DNA from: Wohlfahrtiimonas sp. G9077
Lineage (GTDB): Bacteria > Pseudomonadota > Gammaproteobacteria > Cardiobacteriales > Wohlfahrtiimonadaceae
Direction: 5' to 3'
DNA length: 64,000 bases
Assembly: GCF_002252155.1 (NCBI RefSeq)
Contig: NZ_NEFD01000001.1
Location: 248,001 to 312,000, forward strand
In this document: in pieces, positions 45,933 to 56,300 of the stretch
How the letters are laid out: each line of letters starts with the position of its first letter
Numbering within the stretch: the stretch's first letter is position 1
Made by a program: the position numbers and the translations under genes
Notes under the pieces: generated by a model
The model's database searches: none
The model's input: the letters and a program-made list of their open reading frames with translations, nothing else
What the model was told of the DNA's origin: nothing

Positions 45933-47068
45933 TCATTGAGCTTTTGCGTGATGTTCATGAACTCTTTACGCAACTCAGGATTGTCAAAAGGCACAATGCT
46001 CGGCACCTGCATGGTGGAAAAGGCTTTAAAATCCCGTTGGCTCTCTTGCATCAAAGACAACACATCAAGCGACACTTTAACGGTGGAATATGTATTGAGT
46101 GCAATCGCTTCTCGCGCTTTGGCCGCTTTTAAAATGGTTTTGGCATTGAGCGCTTGCACCTTTAAATAATCCATATAACGGTCAATGGCCTTCATTGCCA
46201 ATTGATTGGCCTTAATGTTTTTTTGTAGCACCTTTTTCTGAGCGCTGTCTGCACCTTTAAGGAGGCGCTTTGCCTCTGCTAAACTGCGCTCTGCCTCTGT
46301 GCGATAAGCTTTAAGTTGCACCATGTAATTATTTTCAAGTTTATCAATGAAATCCGTTTGAATCTTCACCACCATACGGTGCAAAATGGTTGCCATGCCA
46401 TAGTAACGCTTTACGGCATCAAAATCTTGCGCATTCGTTTCCATCAACGTTTGCAATTGCTCAGAAACGCTGATCGCACTGTTAAAGAGCACAATGGCGC
46501 GCACGGTTTCTTCACCGGTCACAGTGGTGTATAAAAACTCCAATTGCTCCGGCGTGAGATTAACGCCAATTTCACGAAGTGCATCGCTCATATTTTCGCG
46601 AAGCATCACCAAACTCTCTTCATATTGCGTTAGGTTTTGCTCATGGATTTCAATCAAACGATCATAATCGCCGCGCGTGGAGGCTGTCCAACCTTTTAAA
46701 GTATCGGTGGGCGTATATTTCATCAATGTGCTTGAATCTTCTGCCACTGCAAATAAGCGTTTTTCGCGCAAATCACGAATCACAGCGCGCTCTTTCACCA
46801 TCTGCTTTTCCACTTTGAAATAATTTTCCCGCAATTTAACCAAATTTGGCAATTCTAAGCGGACAATCAAATCCCCTAAATAGTCATCAATGTCTGCATT
46901 TGCAGAAGCTTGATCACGCCCAAACCATTGATGCTCAGGCAATGTTAATGTTTCACTTAAGGCGCCTTCTGCTTTACTCAACAGATTCAATCCCTTATGA
47001 TCTAATTGCGCCACACTCAACTGCCCTAAACTCATCCCTAACATCACCACACAACACCAACGACGCAC
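45926..47068 (-). CDS. Exported helical protein of unknown function
   Basis: A 380-residue protein with a Sec-type signal peptide and a long, mostly helical mature part with heptad-like stretches (about residues 80-330). An AGGAGG site is embedded in the frame after an upstream ATG at 47086, and the GTG at 47068 lies 7 bases beyond it. I therefore prefer 47068, which also gives a normal signal peptide. It is divergent from the YccS-like gene and convergent with a FUSC-like gene. A periplasmic adaptor or partner of these membrane proteins is a guess. Confidence 0.6.
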   Translation of the reverse strand: MRRWCCVVMLGMSLGQLSVAQLDHKGLNLLSKAEGALSETLTLPEHQWFGRDQASANADIDDYLGDLIVRLELPNLVKLRENYFKVEKQMVKERAVIRDLREKRLFAVAEDSSTLMKYTPTDTLKGWTASTRGDYDRLIEIHEQNLTQYEESLVMLRENMSDALREIGVNLTPEQLEFLYTTVTGEETVRAIVLFNSAISVSEQLQTLMETNAQDFDAVKRYYGMATILHRMVVKIQTDFIDKLENNYMVQLKAYRTEAERSLAEAKRLLKGADSAQKKVLQKNIKANQLAMKAIDRYMDYLKVQALNAKTILKAAKAREAIALNTYSTVKVSLDVLSLMQESQRDFKAFSTMQVPSIVPFDNPELRKEFMNITQKLNDQ

Positions 47069-47094
47069 CACACAACCTCCTAACATTTAATCAA

Positions 47095-47117
47095 TTGATC
47101 ATTATACCGATGATCAA
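47095..47117. promoter_or_regulatory. Perfect inverted repeat between divergent genes
   Basis: TTGATCAT (47095-47102) and ATGATCAA (47110-47117) with a 7-bp centre (TATACCG) lie between the exported-protein gene and the YccS-like gene. This is a plausible operator for both divergent promoters; the regulator is not known. Confidence 0.5.
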
Positions 47118-47180
47118 TCATCAATTTAGTACAAAATTCGCGTAAAATGGTGCCATGAAACATCTGGGAGATGAATTTCT

Positions 47181-49304
47181 ATGAATATACCTTTTGAACA
47201 TGTGCGTAAAATCTTTTACCACAGCAATCTATTGTTCAGCATTCGCATCATCATTGCCGTGCTTGGCAGTACGATTGTCCCCACACTTTTTGGCGACATT
47301 CGTGCCGTCATTCCCTTAACCCTTGGCGTCATTGCATCGGCCATTACGGACATTGACACAAGCCCAAAACAGCGCATCACCAACCTTGCCATTGTCTTAA
47401 TCTGCTTTACCATCGCCACATTTTCTGTGGAGCTGCTCTTTCCTCACCCTTATTTATTCATCATCGGGCTTGTGCTGGCGGGCTTTTGCTTCACCATCAT
47501 TGGGGCTTGGGGACAACGTTTTGCAGTGATCTCTTTTGGGACGCTCCTGATTTCAACCTACACCATGCTCGGCATTGGGCTTTATCACACGCCGCTTGTG
47601 CTCTCTTTATTGATGCTCGCAGGCGCTTTATGGTACGGACTCATTGCATGGATTGAATCGATTGTACAGCCGATTCGCACCACGCATGAATATCTACACA
47701 ACTCTTTTTTAAGTTTGCGTGACTTTTTAAATGCCAAATCGCAACTGTTTGACCCGGATGAAACCGATGGGTTTGTCCTACAAACCAAAGAGCTCACGGC
47801 GCGCAATCAAGCATTGATTCAATCGATGAATCGCAGTAAATTCTCGCTCTTTAACCGTTTACGCGGTGATCAAGGCCACCGAAGAGTGCGCATTATGCTC
47901 AATTACTATTTTGTGGCGCAAGACATCCACGAGCGCGCCGCTTCATCCCATATGAATTATCAGATTTTAAGCAATCACTTAAAAAACAGCGATGTGCTCT
48001 TTCGCATAGCAAGGATCATGTCACTGCAAGCTGCGGCCTGTGAAAAAGTGGCCATCAGCATTAAATACCGTAAACCTTATGAGCACAATCCACTCTTTGA
48101 ACGCTATTTTTCTGCCCTTGCCGACGCCATTCACCAATGCAAAGCGCCGCAATCGATCATTGTGGCACTGACGAACATCCACAAAAATCTCTATGAGATC
48201 GATCAACAGTTTAAACAGATCAACCAAGTCAATTACATTTCCCATGATAATGTGCACAATCATTTGGTGGAAAATGAGGTCACCACAATCAAAGAAGCTT
48301 GGCTGCGCATTCGGGAAAATCTCACGGTTAAATCTGCCCTATTTCGTCACTCTGTGCGCATCAGCCTGGTGTTTGCCATTGGTTATTTAATCGTGCAAGC
48401 CACCCATTTGCCTCATGGCTATTGGATATTGATGACCAGCCTCTTTATCTGTCAGCCGAACTATGCCACCACACAAAAGCGCGTCTTTTTACGCGTTGCG
48501 GGCACTGTTACGGGGATTTTGCTGGGTGTCTTTTTTGTGGCACTCTTTGACACGTTAACCACGCGCCTATTTGCCATCATCGTCTGTGCGTGGCTGTTTT
48601 TCCTCTTTCGCAATTCACGCTATGCCTTTGCCACTGTGTTCATCACGCTTTTGGTCTTCTTTAGCTTTAGCCTCACCGGAGAAAGCTCATTAGAAGTGGC
48701 TTATTCACGCATCATTGCCACATTGATTGGATGCAGTATTTCCTGGCTTGCGGTAAGTTTTTTATGGCCAGATTGGCGCTATCGAACATTGCCAAACCTT
48801 GTGCAAGCAGCGCTCAATGACAATGCCGCATATTTAAATCAAACCCATCGTCAATATTCTGTGGGGCGTTTAGATGATGTGGCGTACCGCTCTGCCCGCC
48901 GCGATGCCCATGATGATTCTGCCGATCTTTCTGCCCTCATCAGCATCATGTCCAATGAGCCTAAAGTCAATCATCAACTCATTGATCAAGCGTTCCAGTT
49001 TTTAACCCTCAATCATACGTTGATCAGTTATATTTCAACATTAGGGGTGCACCGAGCATCAAGTTTATCCGTGACGGTGCAAAAACAGTTTGATCAAACC
49101 TGTGATTTGATGGTCAAAGCCTTGCACCGCCATCAACTCAATGCCGATGATTACCACAATCATTGCCAAGCGCTCGAGGCTTTATTGCAAGCCCCTGAAA
49201 CGCTCAGCGCGATTGATTATCAAATTCTGCAGCAATTGCAATTGATGTTACAAATCCTACCGGAGATGATCAAAACGGCCGATCATGTGATTCAATCGGC
49301 ATAA
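47181..49304 (+). CDS. YccS/YhfK-type FUSC membrane protein
   Basis: A 707-residue protein with the YccS-type layout: an N-terminal six-helix block (residues 15-165), a cytoplasmic helical region (170-390), and a second six-helix FUSC block (about residues 395-540, with YWILMTSLFICQPNYATTQKRVFLRVAGTVTGILLGV) followed by a cytoplasmic tail. The family is thought to export small molecules or to support the envelope. A GGGAG site precedes the ATG. It is convergent with sotB, with a 1-bp gap and no terminator. Confidence 0.85.
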   Translation: MNIPFEHVRKIFYHSNLLFSIRIIIAVLGSTIVPTLFGDIRAVIPLTLGVIASAITDIDTSPKQRITNLAIVLICFTIATFSVELLFPHPYLFIIGLVLAGFCFTIIGAWGQRFAVISFGTLLISTYTMLGIGLYHTPLVLSLLMLAGALWYGLIAWIESIVQPIRTTHEYLHNSFLSLRDFLNAKSQLFDPDETDGFVLQTKELTARNQALIQSMNRSKFSLFNRLRGDQGHRRVRIMLNYYFVAQDIHERAASSHMNYQILSNHLKNSDVLFRIARIMSLQAAACEKVAISIKYRKPYEHNPLFERYFSALADAIHQCKAPQSIIVALTNIHKNLYEIDQQFKQINQVNYISHDNVHNHLVENEVTTIKEAWLRIRENLTVKSALFRHSVRISLVFAIGYLIVQATHLPHGYWILMTSLFICQPNYATTQKRVFLRVAGTVTGILLGVFFVALFDTLTTRLFAIIVCAWLFFLFRNSRYAFATVFITLLVFFSFSLTGESSLEVAYSRIIATLIGCSISWLAVSFLWPDWRYRTLPNLVQAALNDNAAYLNQTHRQYSVGRLDDVAYRSARRDAHDDSADLSALISIMSNEPKVNHQLIDQAFQFLTLNHTLISYISTLGVHRASSLSVTVQKQFDQTCDLMVKALHRHQLNADDYHNHCQALEALLQAPETLSAIDYQILQQLQLMLQILPEMIKTADHVIQSA

Positions 49305-49305
49305 T

Positions 49306-50535
49306 TCAGTGAATGGCAACATCGTCCCTCGGTGTTGCCGCACTGATCATAAATTGCGCTTTATAATGCATAAATAGCCACATCGCTAAACCAAAGGCCA
49401 CAAGGCTGATGCCAGCACCCACAAAGCCCAATGAATCAAGCCCAAGTTTTGCAATGACGATGTTGCCCACCAATGCGCCGCCACCGATGCCAATGTTAAA
49501 GATGCCAGAATAAATGGACATGGCCACATCCGTTGCATCAGCGGCTAAATCCAACACTTTAACCTGAAGGGCAAGCCCCACACAAATGCTCGCAATCCCC
49601 CAAATAAAGGACAACACAAAAAGCAATGCGCTCGAAGATGCCACGGGCAATAAAATCAAAATGCATACTGTGAGCACAATGATGGACACAGGCAAAAATG
49701 CCAAAGGATAACGGCCATTATAACGCCCAAAAATGTAACTGCCGGCAATGCCCGCAACGCCAAAAATCAAGAGTAAAAAGGTGGTGTAACTCGGTTCAAT
49801 TTTAGCCACCTGTTCAGCAAAAGGTTCAATGTAGCTATAGACCGTAAAATGTGCGGTGACAAAAATCGCCGTCAGTGCAAAAATCCCCACCAATGCGGGG
49901 CGCTTAAATAAAATGGGTAAACTTTTTAAGGAGCCGGCATTTTCGCTTGGTAATTTGGGCAAAACGCGCAGCAAAATCACCAGCGTGATCAACGCAAGTC
50001 CGCCAATGCCTAAAAACGTAAAGCGCCAACCCACCATTTGCCCCACAACGCGACCAATGGGAATGCCAAGCACCGTTGCCAAAGCAGTGCCGGTGGCTAA
50101 AATCCCAAGGGCTTGAGATTTACGGCCAATGGGCGCAACCCGCACCGCAAGCGCCGCTGTAATGGACCAAAACAGCGCATGCGAAATCGCCACCCCAATG
50201 CGCCCGATGACCAATACTGTGAAAGACTCCGCCATAAAACAGATGACATGACTCAACACAAATACAAGGAAGATATAGAGCAACAAGCGCTTACGCTCCA
50301 TCGCACCCACCATCAATAAGAGTGGCAAGGATGTCAGCGCCACCACCCATGCATAAATGGTGATGATGATGCCCACATGCCCGATGGACATATTAAAGTC
50401 CTGGCCAATGTCTGTTAACAGTGCAATGGGAATGAATTCTGTGGTGTTAAACACAAACGCTGCAAAGGCTAAACTCATGACGCCAAGCCATGCGCGATTG
50501 GTGTGTTGATTTTCTGTGATGGGCGCTTCTAACAT
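49306..50535 (-). CDS. sotB: MFS sugar efflux transporter SotB-like
   Basis: A 409-residue major facilitator protein with 12 helices. The N-terminus AWLGVMSLAFAAFVFNTTEFIPIALLTDI and the segment FTVLVIGRIGVAISHALFWSITAALAVRVAPIGRKSQAL closely match E. coli SotB (YdeA), which exports arabinose and IPTG-like sugars. The true substrate here is unknown. Confidence 0.87.
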   Translation of the reverse strand: MLEAPITENQHTNRAWLGVMSLAFAAFVFNTTEFIPIALLTDIGQDFNMSIGHVGIIITIYAWVVALTSLPLLLMVGAMERKRLLLYIFLVFVLSHVICFMAESFTVLVIGRIGVAISHALFWSITAALAVRVAPIGRKSQALGILATGTALATVLGIPIGRVVGQMVGWRFTFLGIGGLALITLVILLRVLPKLPSENAGSLKSLPILFKRPALVGIFALTAIFVTAHFTVYSYIEPFAEQVAKIEPSYTTFLLLIFGVAGIAGSYIFGRYNGRYPLAFLPVSIIVLTVCILILLPVASSSALLFVLSFIWGIASICVGLALQVKVLDLAADATDVAMSIYSGIFNIGIGGGALVGNIVIAKLGLDSLGFVGAGISLVAFGLAMWLFMHYKAQFMISAATPRDDVAIH

Positions 50536-50576
50536 CTTCGCTCCTTGTTGTTATGATCAATGCTGTCCACCCTAAC

Positions 50577-50614
50577 AAAAAATCCCCGGTTTGCCTATGG
50601 CACACAGGGGATTT
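50577..50614 (-). terminator. Terminator downstream of the butanediol dehydrogenase gene
   Basis: Outer stem AAATCCCC (50580-50587) and GGGGATTT (50607-50614) with an inner small stem TGCC/GGCA; a T-run follows on the minus strand. It separates bdhA from sotB. Confidence 0.8.
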
Positions 50615-50637
50615 GACTCAATCATTGAAAAATCAAA

Positions 50638-51687
50638 TTATTGTTCGCCGCTGAGGGTCACCAAAATTTTGGCTTGGGTTTTATCGGACACCAATGTTTC
50701 AAATCCCTCTTTGACAATCTCATCAAAGGCAATTTTCTTCGTCACAATCGGCGTTACATCCAATTGCCCAGATGCCATCAGATCAATCGTCTCTTGAAAG
50801 CTTGACGGTGAATAGGCAATCGATGATGTCACTTTTACGCCGGTATTGATGAGCTGCATCGGATGCCAACTGATGGGGGCAGCAAAAATAGAGATGATCA
50901 CCATTGTGCCACGTGGGCGCGTGACATTGATGGATTGTTCAACCGTTTTCTCAACACCCGCCACTTCAAAGGCCACATCAACGCCACGTGGCACAATCTT
51001 ACGCACGGCGGCCACCGCATCCTCTTTCCCTGAATTGATGATGTGGGTTGCGCCCATGGCTTTGGCCATCTCTAAACGGGAATCAGAAAGATCAAGGGCG
51101 ATCACTTTGGTCGCACCACCTGCTTTAGCTGCGGCAATCGTCACCAAACCGATGGGGCCTGCACCAAACACCGCCACTGTATCGCCAAAGCGTAAACCGC
51201 CCTCTTTGACCGCTTGCACAGCCACTGCTGTGGGTTCAATCAACGCAGCCGTTTCTAAAGAAAGATGATCCGGCAGATGATACACCGCAGATTCAGGCAC
51301 ATTCACATAATCCGCAAAACCGCCATCACAATGTAAACCAATGAAGCTAAAGCCATCGTAAATGTCATCATACTCGCTGCGTTTGCCATGGGTAATCGTT
51401 GGATTGACAGACACACGGTCACCCACTTGATATTGAGTCACATTTTTGCCAACCGCTTGCACAACACCCGAAAATTCATGACCCATCGTCAAAGGCGCTA
51501 AACCGCCCGTTAAACCATCACGCGTTTTGGTGGGAATAAAGACAGGCCCTTCCTCAAACTCATGCAGATCACTGCCACAAATGCCTGCCCACGCCACGCG
51601 AATGGTCACTTCATGATCTTTTAAGGGCGCCAATGCTTTCTCTTCGATGCGAATGTCTTCGCGGCCATGCCAAACTGCTGCTTTCAT
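50638..51687 (-). CDS. 2,3-butanediol dehydrogenase-like zinc alcohol dehydrogenase
   Basis: A 349-residue medium-chain dehydrogenase with catalytic-zinc residues in AGICGSDLHEFEEG and MGHEFSGVV, and a Rossmann motif VFGAGPIGLVTIAAAKAGG. As in Bacillus BdhA, the four structural-zinc cysteines are missing, and the N-terminus AVWHGREDIRIEE matches the butanediol branch. It would interconvert acetoin and 2,3-butanediol with NAD(H). Sorbitol or threonine dehydrogenase is less likely. Confidence 0.83.
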   Translation of the reverse strand: MKAAVWHGREDIRIEEKALAPLKDHEVTIRVAWAGICGSDLHEFEEGPVFIPTKTRDGLTGGLAPLTMGHEFSGVVQAVGKNVTQYQVGDRVSVNPTITHGKRSEYDDIYDGFSFIGLHCDGGFADYVNVPESAVYHLPDHLSLETAALIEPTAVAVQAVKEGGLRFGDTVAVFGAGPIGLVTIAAAKAGGATKVIALDLSDSRLEMAKAMGATHIINSGKEDAVAAVRKIVPRGVDVAFEVAGVEKTVEQSINVTRPRGTMVIISIFAAPISWHPMQLINTGVKVTSSIAYSPSSFQETIDLMASGQLDVTPIVTKKIAFDEIVKEGFETLVSDKTQAKILVTLSGEQ

Positions 51688-51750
51688 AGTGATCTCCTAT
51701 TTATCTTTATTATTCAGTGAGCTATCAGCTTATCAGATCCAAAAAATAAA

Positions 51751-51773
51751 AGCCGAAAGGATCACTTTCGGCT
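51751..51773 (-). terminator. Terminator of fumC
   Basis: Stem AGCCGAAAG (51751-51759) and CTTTCGGCT (51765-51773) with a GATCA loop; a T-rich run follows on the minus strand. Confidence 0.88.
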
Positions 51774-51812
51774 GATATTTGTCAATTCACATGACATCCA
51801 AAATCATGATGA

Positions 51813-53207
51813 TTAAATGTTCCCCACCATTTTCTCAGGGATCACCCACGCATCAAACTCCGCCTCTGTGAGATAGCCTAATTCTAATGCTGATGCTTTG
51901 AGGGTTAAGTTTTTCTGATACGCATTTTTCGCAATTTTGGCTGCTTTATCATAGCCAATGTGTGGATTGAGCGCCGTCACCAACATTAACGAGTTATGCA
52001 ATAAATGGTCAATGCGCTCTAAATTTGGCTCAATGCCAGCGGCGCAATGAATGTTAAAGCTGTTCATCCCATCGGACAACAAACGCACCGATTGCAAGAA
52101 GTTATGAATGATCATCGGGCGAAACACATTGAGCTCAAAATTCCCATTCATACCGCCAATGTTAATCGCCACATCATTGCCCATCACTTGGGCGCACAGC
52201 ATCGTCATCGCTTCGCTTTGAGTGGGATTCACTTTCCCTGGCATGATGGAGCTGCCCGGCTCATTTTCCGGAATGCGAATCTCACCAATGCCGCAGCGAG
52301 GCCCCGAAGATAACCAGCGCACATCATTGGCAATTTTCATCAATGACGCGGCCAACCCCTTCAATGTACCGTGGGCATAGACTAAGGCATCCGTGGTGGC
52401 CAGTGCCTCAAATTTATTGGGTGATGTCACAAAATCAAGCTCGGTAAATTCAGAGATCACACGCGCCACATTCTCAGAATAATGGGGCGGCGTATTTAGA
52501 CCTGTGCCCACCGCTGTACCGCCTAACGCCAATTCAGATAAATGCGGCAAAGCGGATTTAATGTGTTTTTCTGCGTTGTGCAACATCTCAACCCAGCCGG
52601 AAATCTCTTGCCCGAGCGTTAATGGCGTGGCATCTTGTAAATGCGTGCGGCCAATTTTAACGATCATTTTAAAATCATTGGCTTTTTTTGCGAGCACATT
52701 TCTAAGCGCTGCAAGTTCTGGCAATAAATGTTGATGAATGGCCACCACTGCCGCAATGTGCATTGCTGTTGGGAAGGTATCATTCGAGCTTTGGGATTTA
52801 TTCACATCATCATTTGGATGCACAAGGCGCGCTTCCCCGCGCTCACCACCCATCAATTCGCTGGCGCGATTGGCGATCACTTCGTTAAGATTCATGTTCG
52901 TTTGTGTGCCAGAACCCGTTTGCCAGATGGATAATGGAAACTCGTCTAAATGCTCACCTTTAATGATTTCATCACACGCTTCAACAATGAACTGCGTTTT
53001 GCGATCATCCAATAAACCCGCTTGATGATTCACCAACGCTGCTGAGCGTTTAACAATCGCCATTGCGGTGATTAAATCTTTGGGCATTTTTTCGGTGGAG
53101 ATTTTAAAGTTCTCTAAAGAACGCTGTGTTTGAGCGCCCCAAAGCTGATCTGCGGGCACTTTAACATCACCCATTGTATCTTTTTCTATGCGAAACGGTT
53201 GATCCAT
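51813..53207 (-). CDS. fumC: Class II fumarate hydratase
   Basis: A 464-residue, iron-independent fumarase of the TCA cycle. The superfamily signature [11 protein letters not shown] and the motifs [20 protein letters not shown] and [16 protein letters not shown] are intact. I chose the ATG at 53207 because GGAGG lies 5 bp upstream. It is divergent from the 1132-aa oxidoreductase gene. Confidence 0.97.
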   Translation of the reverse strand: MDQPFRIEKDTMGDVKVPADQLWGAQTQRSLENFKISTEKMPKDLITAMAIVKRSAALVNHQAGLLDDRKTQFIVEACDEIIKGEHLDEFPLSIWQTGSGTQTNMNLNEVIANRASELMGGERGEARLVHPNDDVNKSQSSNDTFPTAMHIAAVVAIHQHLLPELAALRNVLAKKANDFKMIVKIGRTHLQDATPLTLGQEISGWVEMLHNAEKHIKSALPHLSELALGGTAVGTGLNTPPHYSENVARVISEFTELDFVTSPNKFEALATTDALVYAHGTLKGLAASLMKIANDVRWLSSGPRCGIGEIRIPENEPGSSIMPGKVNPTQSEAMTMLCAQVMGNDVAINIGGMNGNFELNVFRPMIIHNFLQSVRLLSDGMNSFNIHCAAGIEPNLERIDHLLHNSLMLVTALNPHIGYDKAAKIAKNAYQKNLTLKASALELGYLTEAEFDAWVIPEKMVGNI

Positions 53208-53388
53208 GGTTTCCTCCAAATTGATGTGAATGGATTAGGAACTTTAATGTAGCGCGATTTTATAAATAAGCAACCCCACGAAAATCGGCAATGATGACTT
53301 ACATCTCAACATCTAATTAAATTTTTAGATACAATACTGCCTTATTCTATCTGTGCAAGACTTATGTAAATTAAATTAGGATGCCGAA

Positions 53389-56300
53389 ATGACTGATTTT
53401 AACGACCTTTGGAGACCTTACGCGCTCTCTTTTGATGCCCTCAAAACGAAAGAAGGCTTAGTGTCGCTCGATGCGCTTTTTTTAAAAAGCTTATCACCAG
53501 AATTAAATAGTACAATCACCGCTTGGCGTAAAAATGCGCTCACGCTCACTGCAGTTGAAACCTCTGAGCTGCAATTAGAGATTGCTCGTCACCTCAACCG
53601 CTTCATCAGCGAGACATTAAAAATTGAAGATCACACCAATTTTTACTTTGAACAAGCGGCCGATGAAGCCATTGTCCTCGAGTTTAAAAATCGCTATGTA
53701 CAACGCGGCGCAAAACGTTACAAGCAAGAGATCACCGAAAGTTTTGATGCCTTAACTGAACAAGTGATGGCAAAAAGTGGTGCCACGGCTGAGAACTTTG
53801 AATTTGCCCTCGCAAAATATGCCATGGCGCTTGAGGCTGAATCGAACGAAGAGAAAACCATCATCGAATGGGCAACACTTGCGCTCAATACCGATGAAGG
53901 CAAAGCATTGACGCAACATTGGGTCTCCTTTAAATTCCCAGAGCGCGTTGACCCACAAGCTTTAGTCAACAGCACAGAGATCACATTTAAAGGGATTCCT
54001 GTTAAAAAAGGGGATGGCAAAGATCGCCGCCGTGATGGTTTTCACCTCACCGACAGCCGCATGTGTGACCATGACATCGCGGGCGAAACCGATTACTGTA
54101 AATATTGCCATGATCATGATGGTGACTTTTGTAGTAAAGGCTTTCCGGTTAAAAAGGCACAACCTGAGCTCGGCTTAAAAAAAGATGCCTTTGGCAATAC
54201 ACAAACCGGTTGTCCACTGGATGAAAAAATCTCCGAGATGATCACACTTCGTAAGTCCGGCCACGTTGTGGGCGCCCTTGCCATGATCATGATCGAAAAC
54301 CCTATGGTACCTGCCACCGGCCATCGCATTTGTAATGACTGTATGAAGGCCTGTATCTATCAAAAAACTGAACCGGTTAACATTCCACAAATTGAAACCA
54401 ATGTGTTGACAAGTGTGTTGAATTTACCATGGGGCGTTGAGATTTATGACATTTTCACACGATGGAATCCATTAAAACAAACCGATTATCTCCCTACAGA
54501 TAGCGCAAATCGTAAAGTTTTGGTTTCAGGCCTTGGCCCTGCCGGCTTTACCATGACCCATTATCTTTCCCAAGCCGGTTGCCATGTGGTGGCTGTCGAT
54601 GGCTTAAAAATTGAGCCATTGCCTGAAGCACTCCTCAATGGCCCAGTAGAACATTGGTCATCTTTAGAAGAAGATTTAGCCAACCGTATTTTATATGGCT
54701 TTGGTGGTGTGGCCGAATACGGCATCACCGTGCGTTGGGATAAAAACTTCCTTCGCCTCATCTATTTAGTGCTTGCACGCCGTAACAATGTACAGATCTT
54801 CGGCGGCGTCCGTTTAGGTGGCACATTGATGTTAGAAGATGCCTTTAAAATGGGCTTTGATCACGTTTCCATGGCGGTGGGCGCCGGTTTACCGCGTGTA
54901 TTGAACATTGAAAACTCATTAGCGCGCGGCATGCGTCAAGCGTCTGACTTTTTAATGGCGATGCAATTGACAGGTGCAGCGAAAGAAACCTCCCTCTCCA
55001 CATTACAAGTGCGCATGCCTGCCGTGGTCATTGGTGGCGGTTTAACCGCTGTCGATGCCGCCACAGAGATGCAAGCTTACTACATCAAGCAAGTGGAAAA
55101 AGTCTTACACCGCGTGGAAACATTGGGTGAGGACGCTGTGCGTGCGAAACTCTTCACACCTGAAGATCATGACATTTTAGATGAATTCTTAACCCATGGC
55201 CGTGAAGTGAAAGCCGAACGTGAGCGCGCAGCCGCTGCCGGTGAAGCACCTAACTTTACGCCACTTTTACACAAATGGGGCGGCGTGTTGTTGGCGTATC
55301 GCCGCACAATGCAAGAATCTCCAGCTTATACCTTAAACCACGAAGAGATCACCAAAGCCTTTGAAGAAGGAATTTTCTATGGCGAATCTTTAAACCCAAC
55401 GGGCGTGAATTTAGACAAATATGGTCACATTGAAAGCATCTCCTTTAGCAAAAATGGCGAAGCTGTCACCCTACCTGCACGTACAGTGTTAGTGGCCGCA
55501 GGAACATCACCAAATACCATTTACGCCACAGAACATGGCACCTTAGAAGTGGAAGATCAGCACCATTTCCAAGGTTATGATATTTTGGGCAATAAAGTGG
55601 CTTATGATCGTAGCAAAACTGTGAAAGATGATTTTGCACCGTTCACCTCTTTTAACCATAAAGACCATCGCGTTTCATACATTGGGGATACGCACCCAAC
55701 ATTTAATGGCAACGTGGTTAAAGCCATCACCAGTGCAAAACGCACTGCAGATCAAGTGATTGAAGCGATGAAGGCATTGCCCGCCAACCATGTGGATAAT
55801 GCAGAGCTCAGCCGCGTGATGACAGAAGGTTTAACCGTCACCATTGAATCCGTGAAATTGGACAATCCTGCTGTTGCTGAAGTTTGGGTTAAAGCACCTT
55901 TTGTGGCGCGTAACTTTAAACCGGGGCAATTCTTCCGTCTACAAACGTATGAAGTCGATGGCCAAATTGTGGATGATACGCGTTTACAAATTCCACTCTT
56001 TACCGCATCGGGCACCGGCTCAAAAGATGATGCCATTCGTTTGATGGTGTTCCAATGGGGCGTTGCGCCGCGTTTGGTGTCACGCTTGAAAAAAGGTGAC
56101 CGTTTGGTGTTAGCCGGTCCAACAGGCGCACCGACAGACATTCCAAGCAACAAAAATATCCTCATCATGGCTGGTCGCTGGGGCACTGCTATCATGCTTG
56201 ACTTAGCGCCGGTATTGCGTGAAGCAGGCAATAAAATCACCTACATTGCAACCCTTGGCCAAGCCTCTGAAATGGATAAAATGGATGAGTTAGAAGCTAG

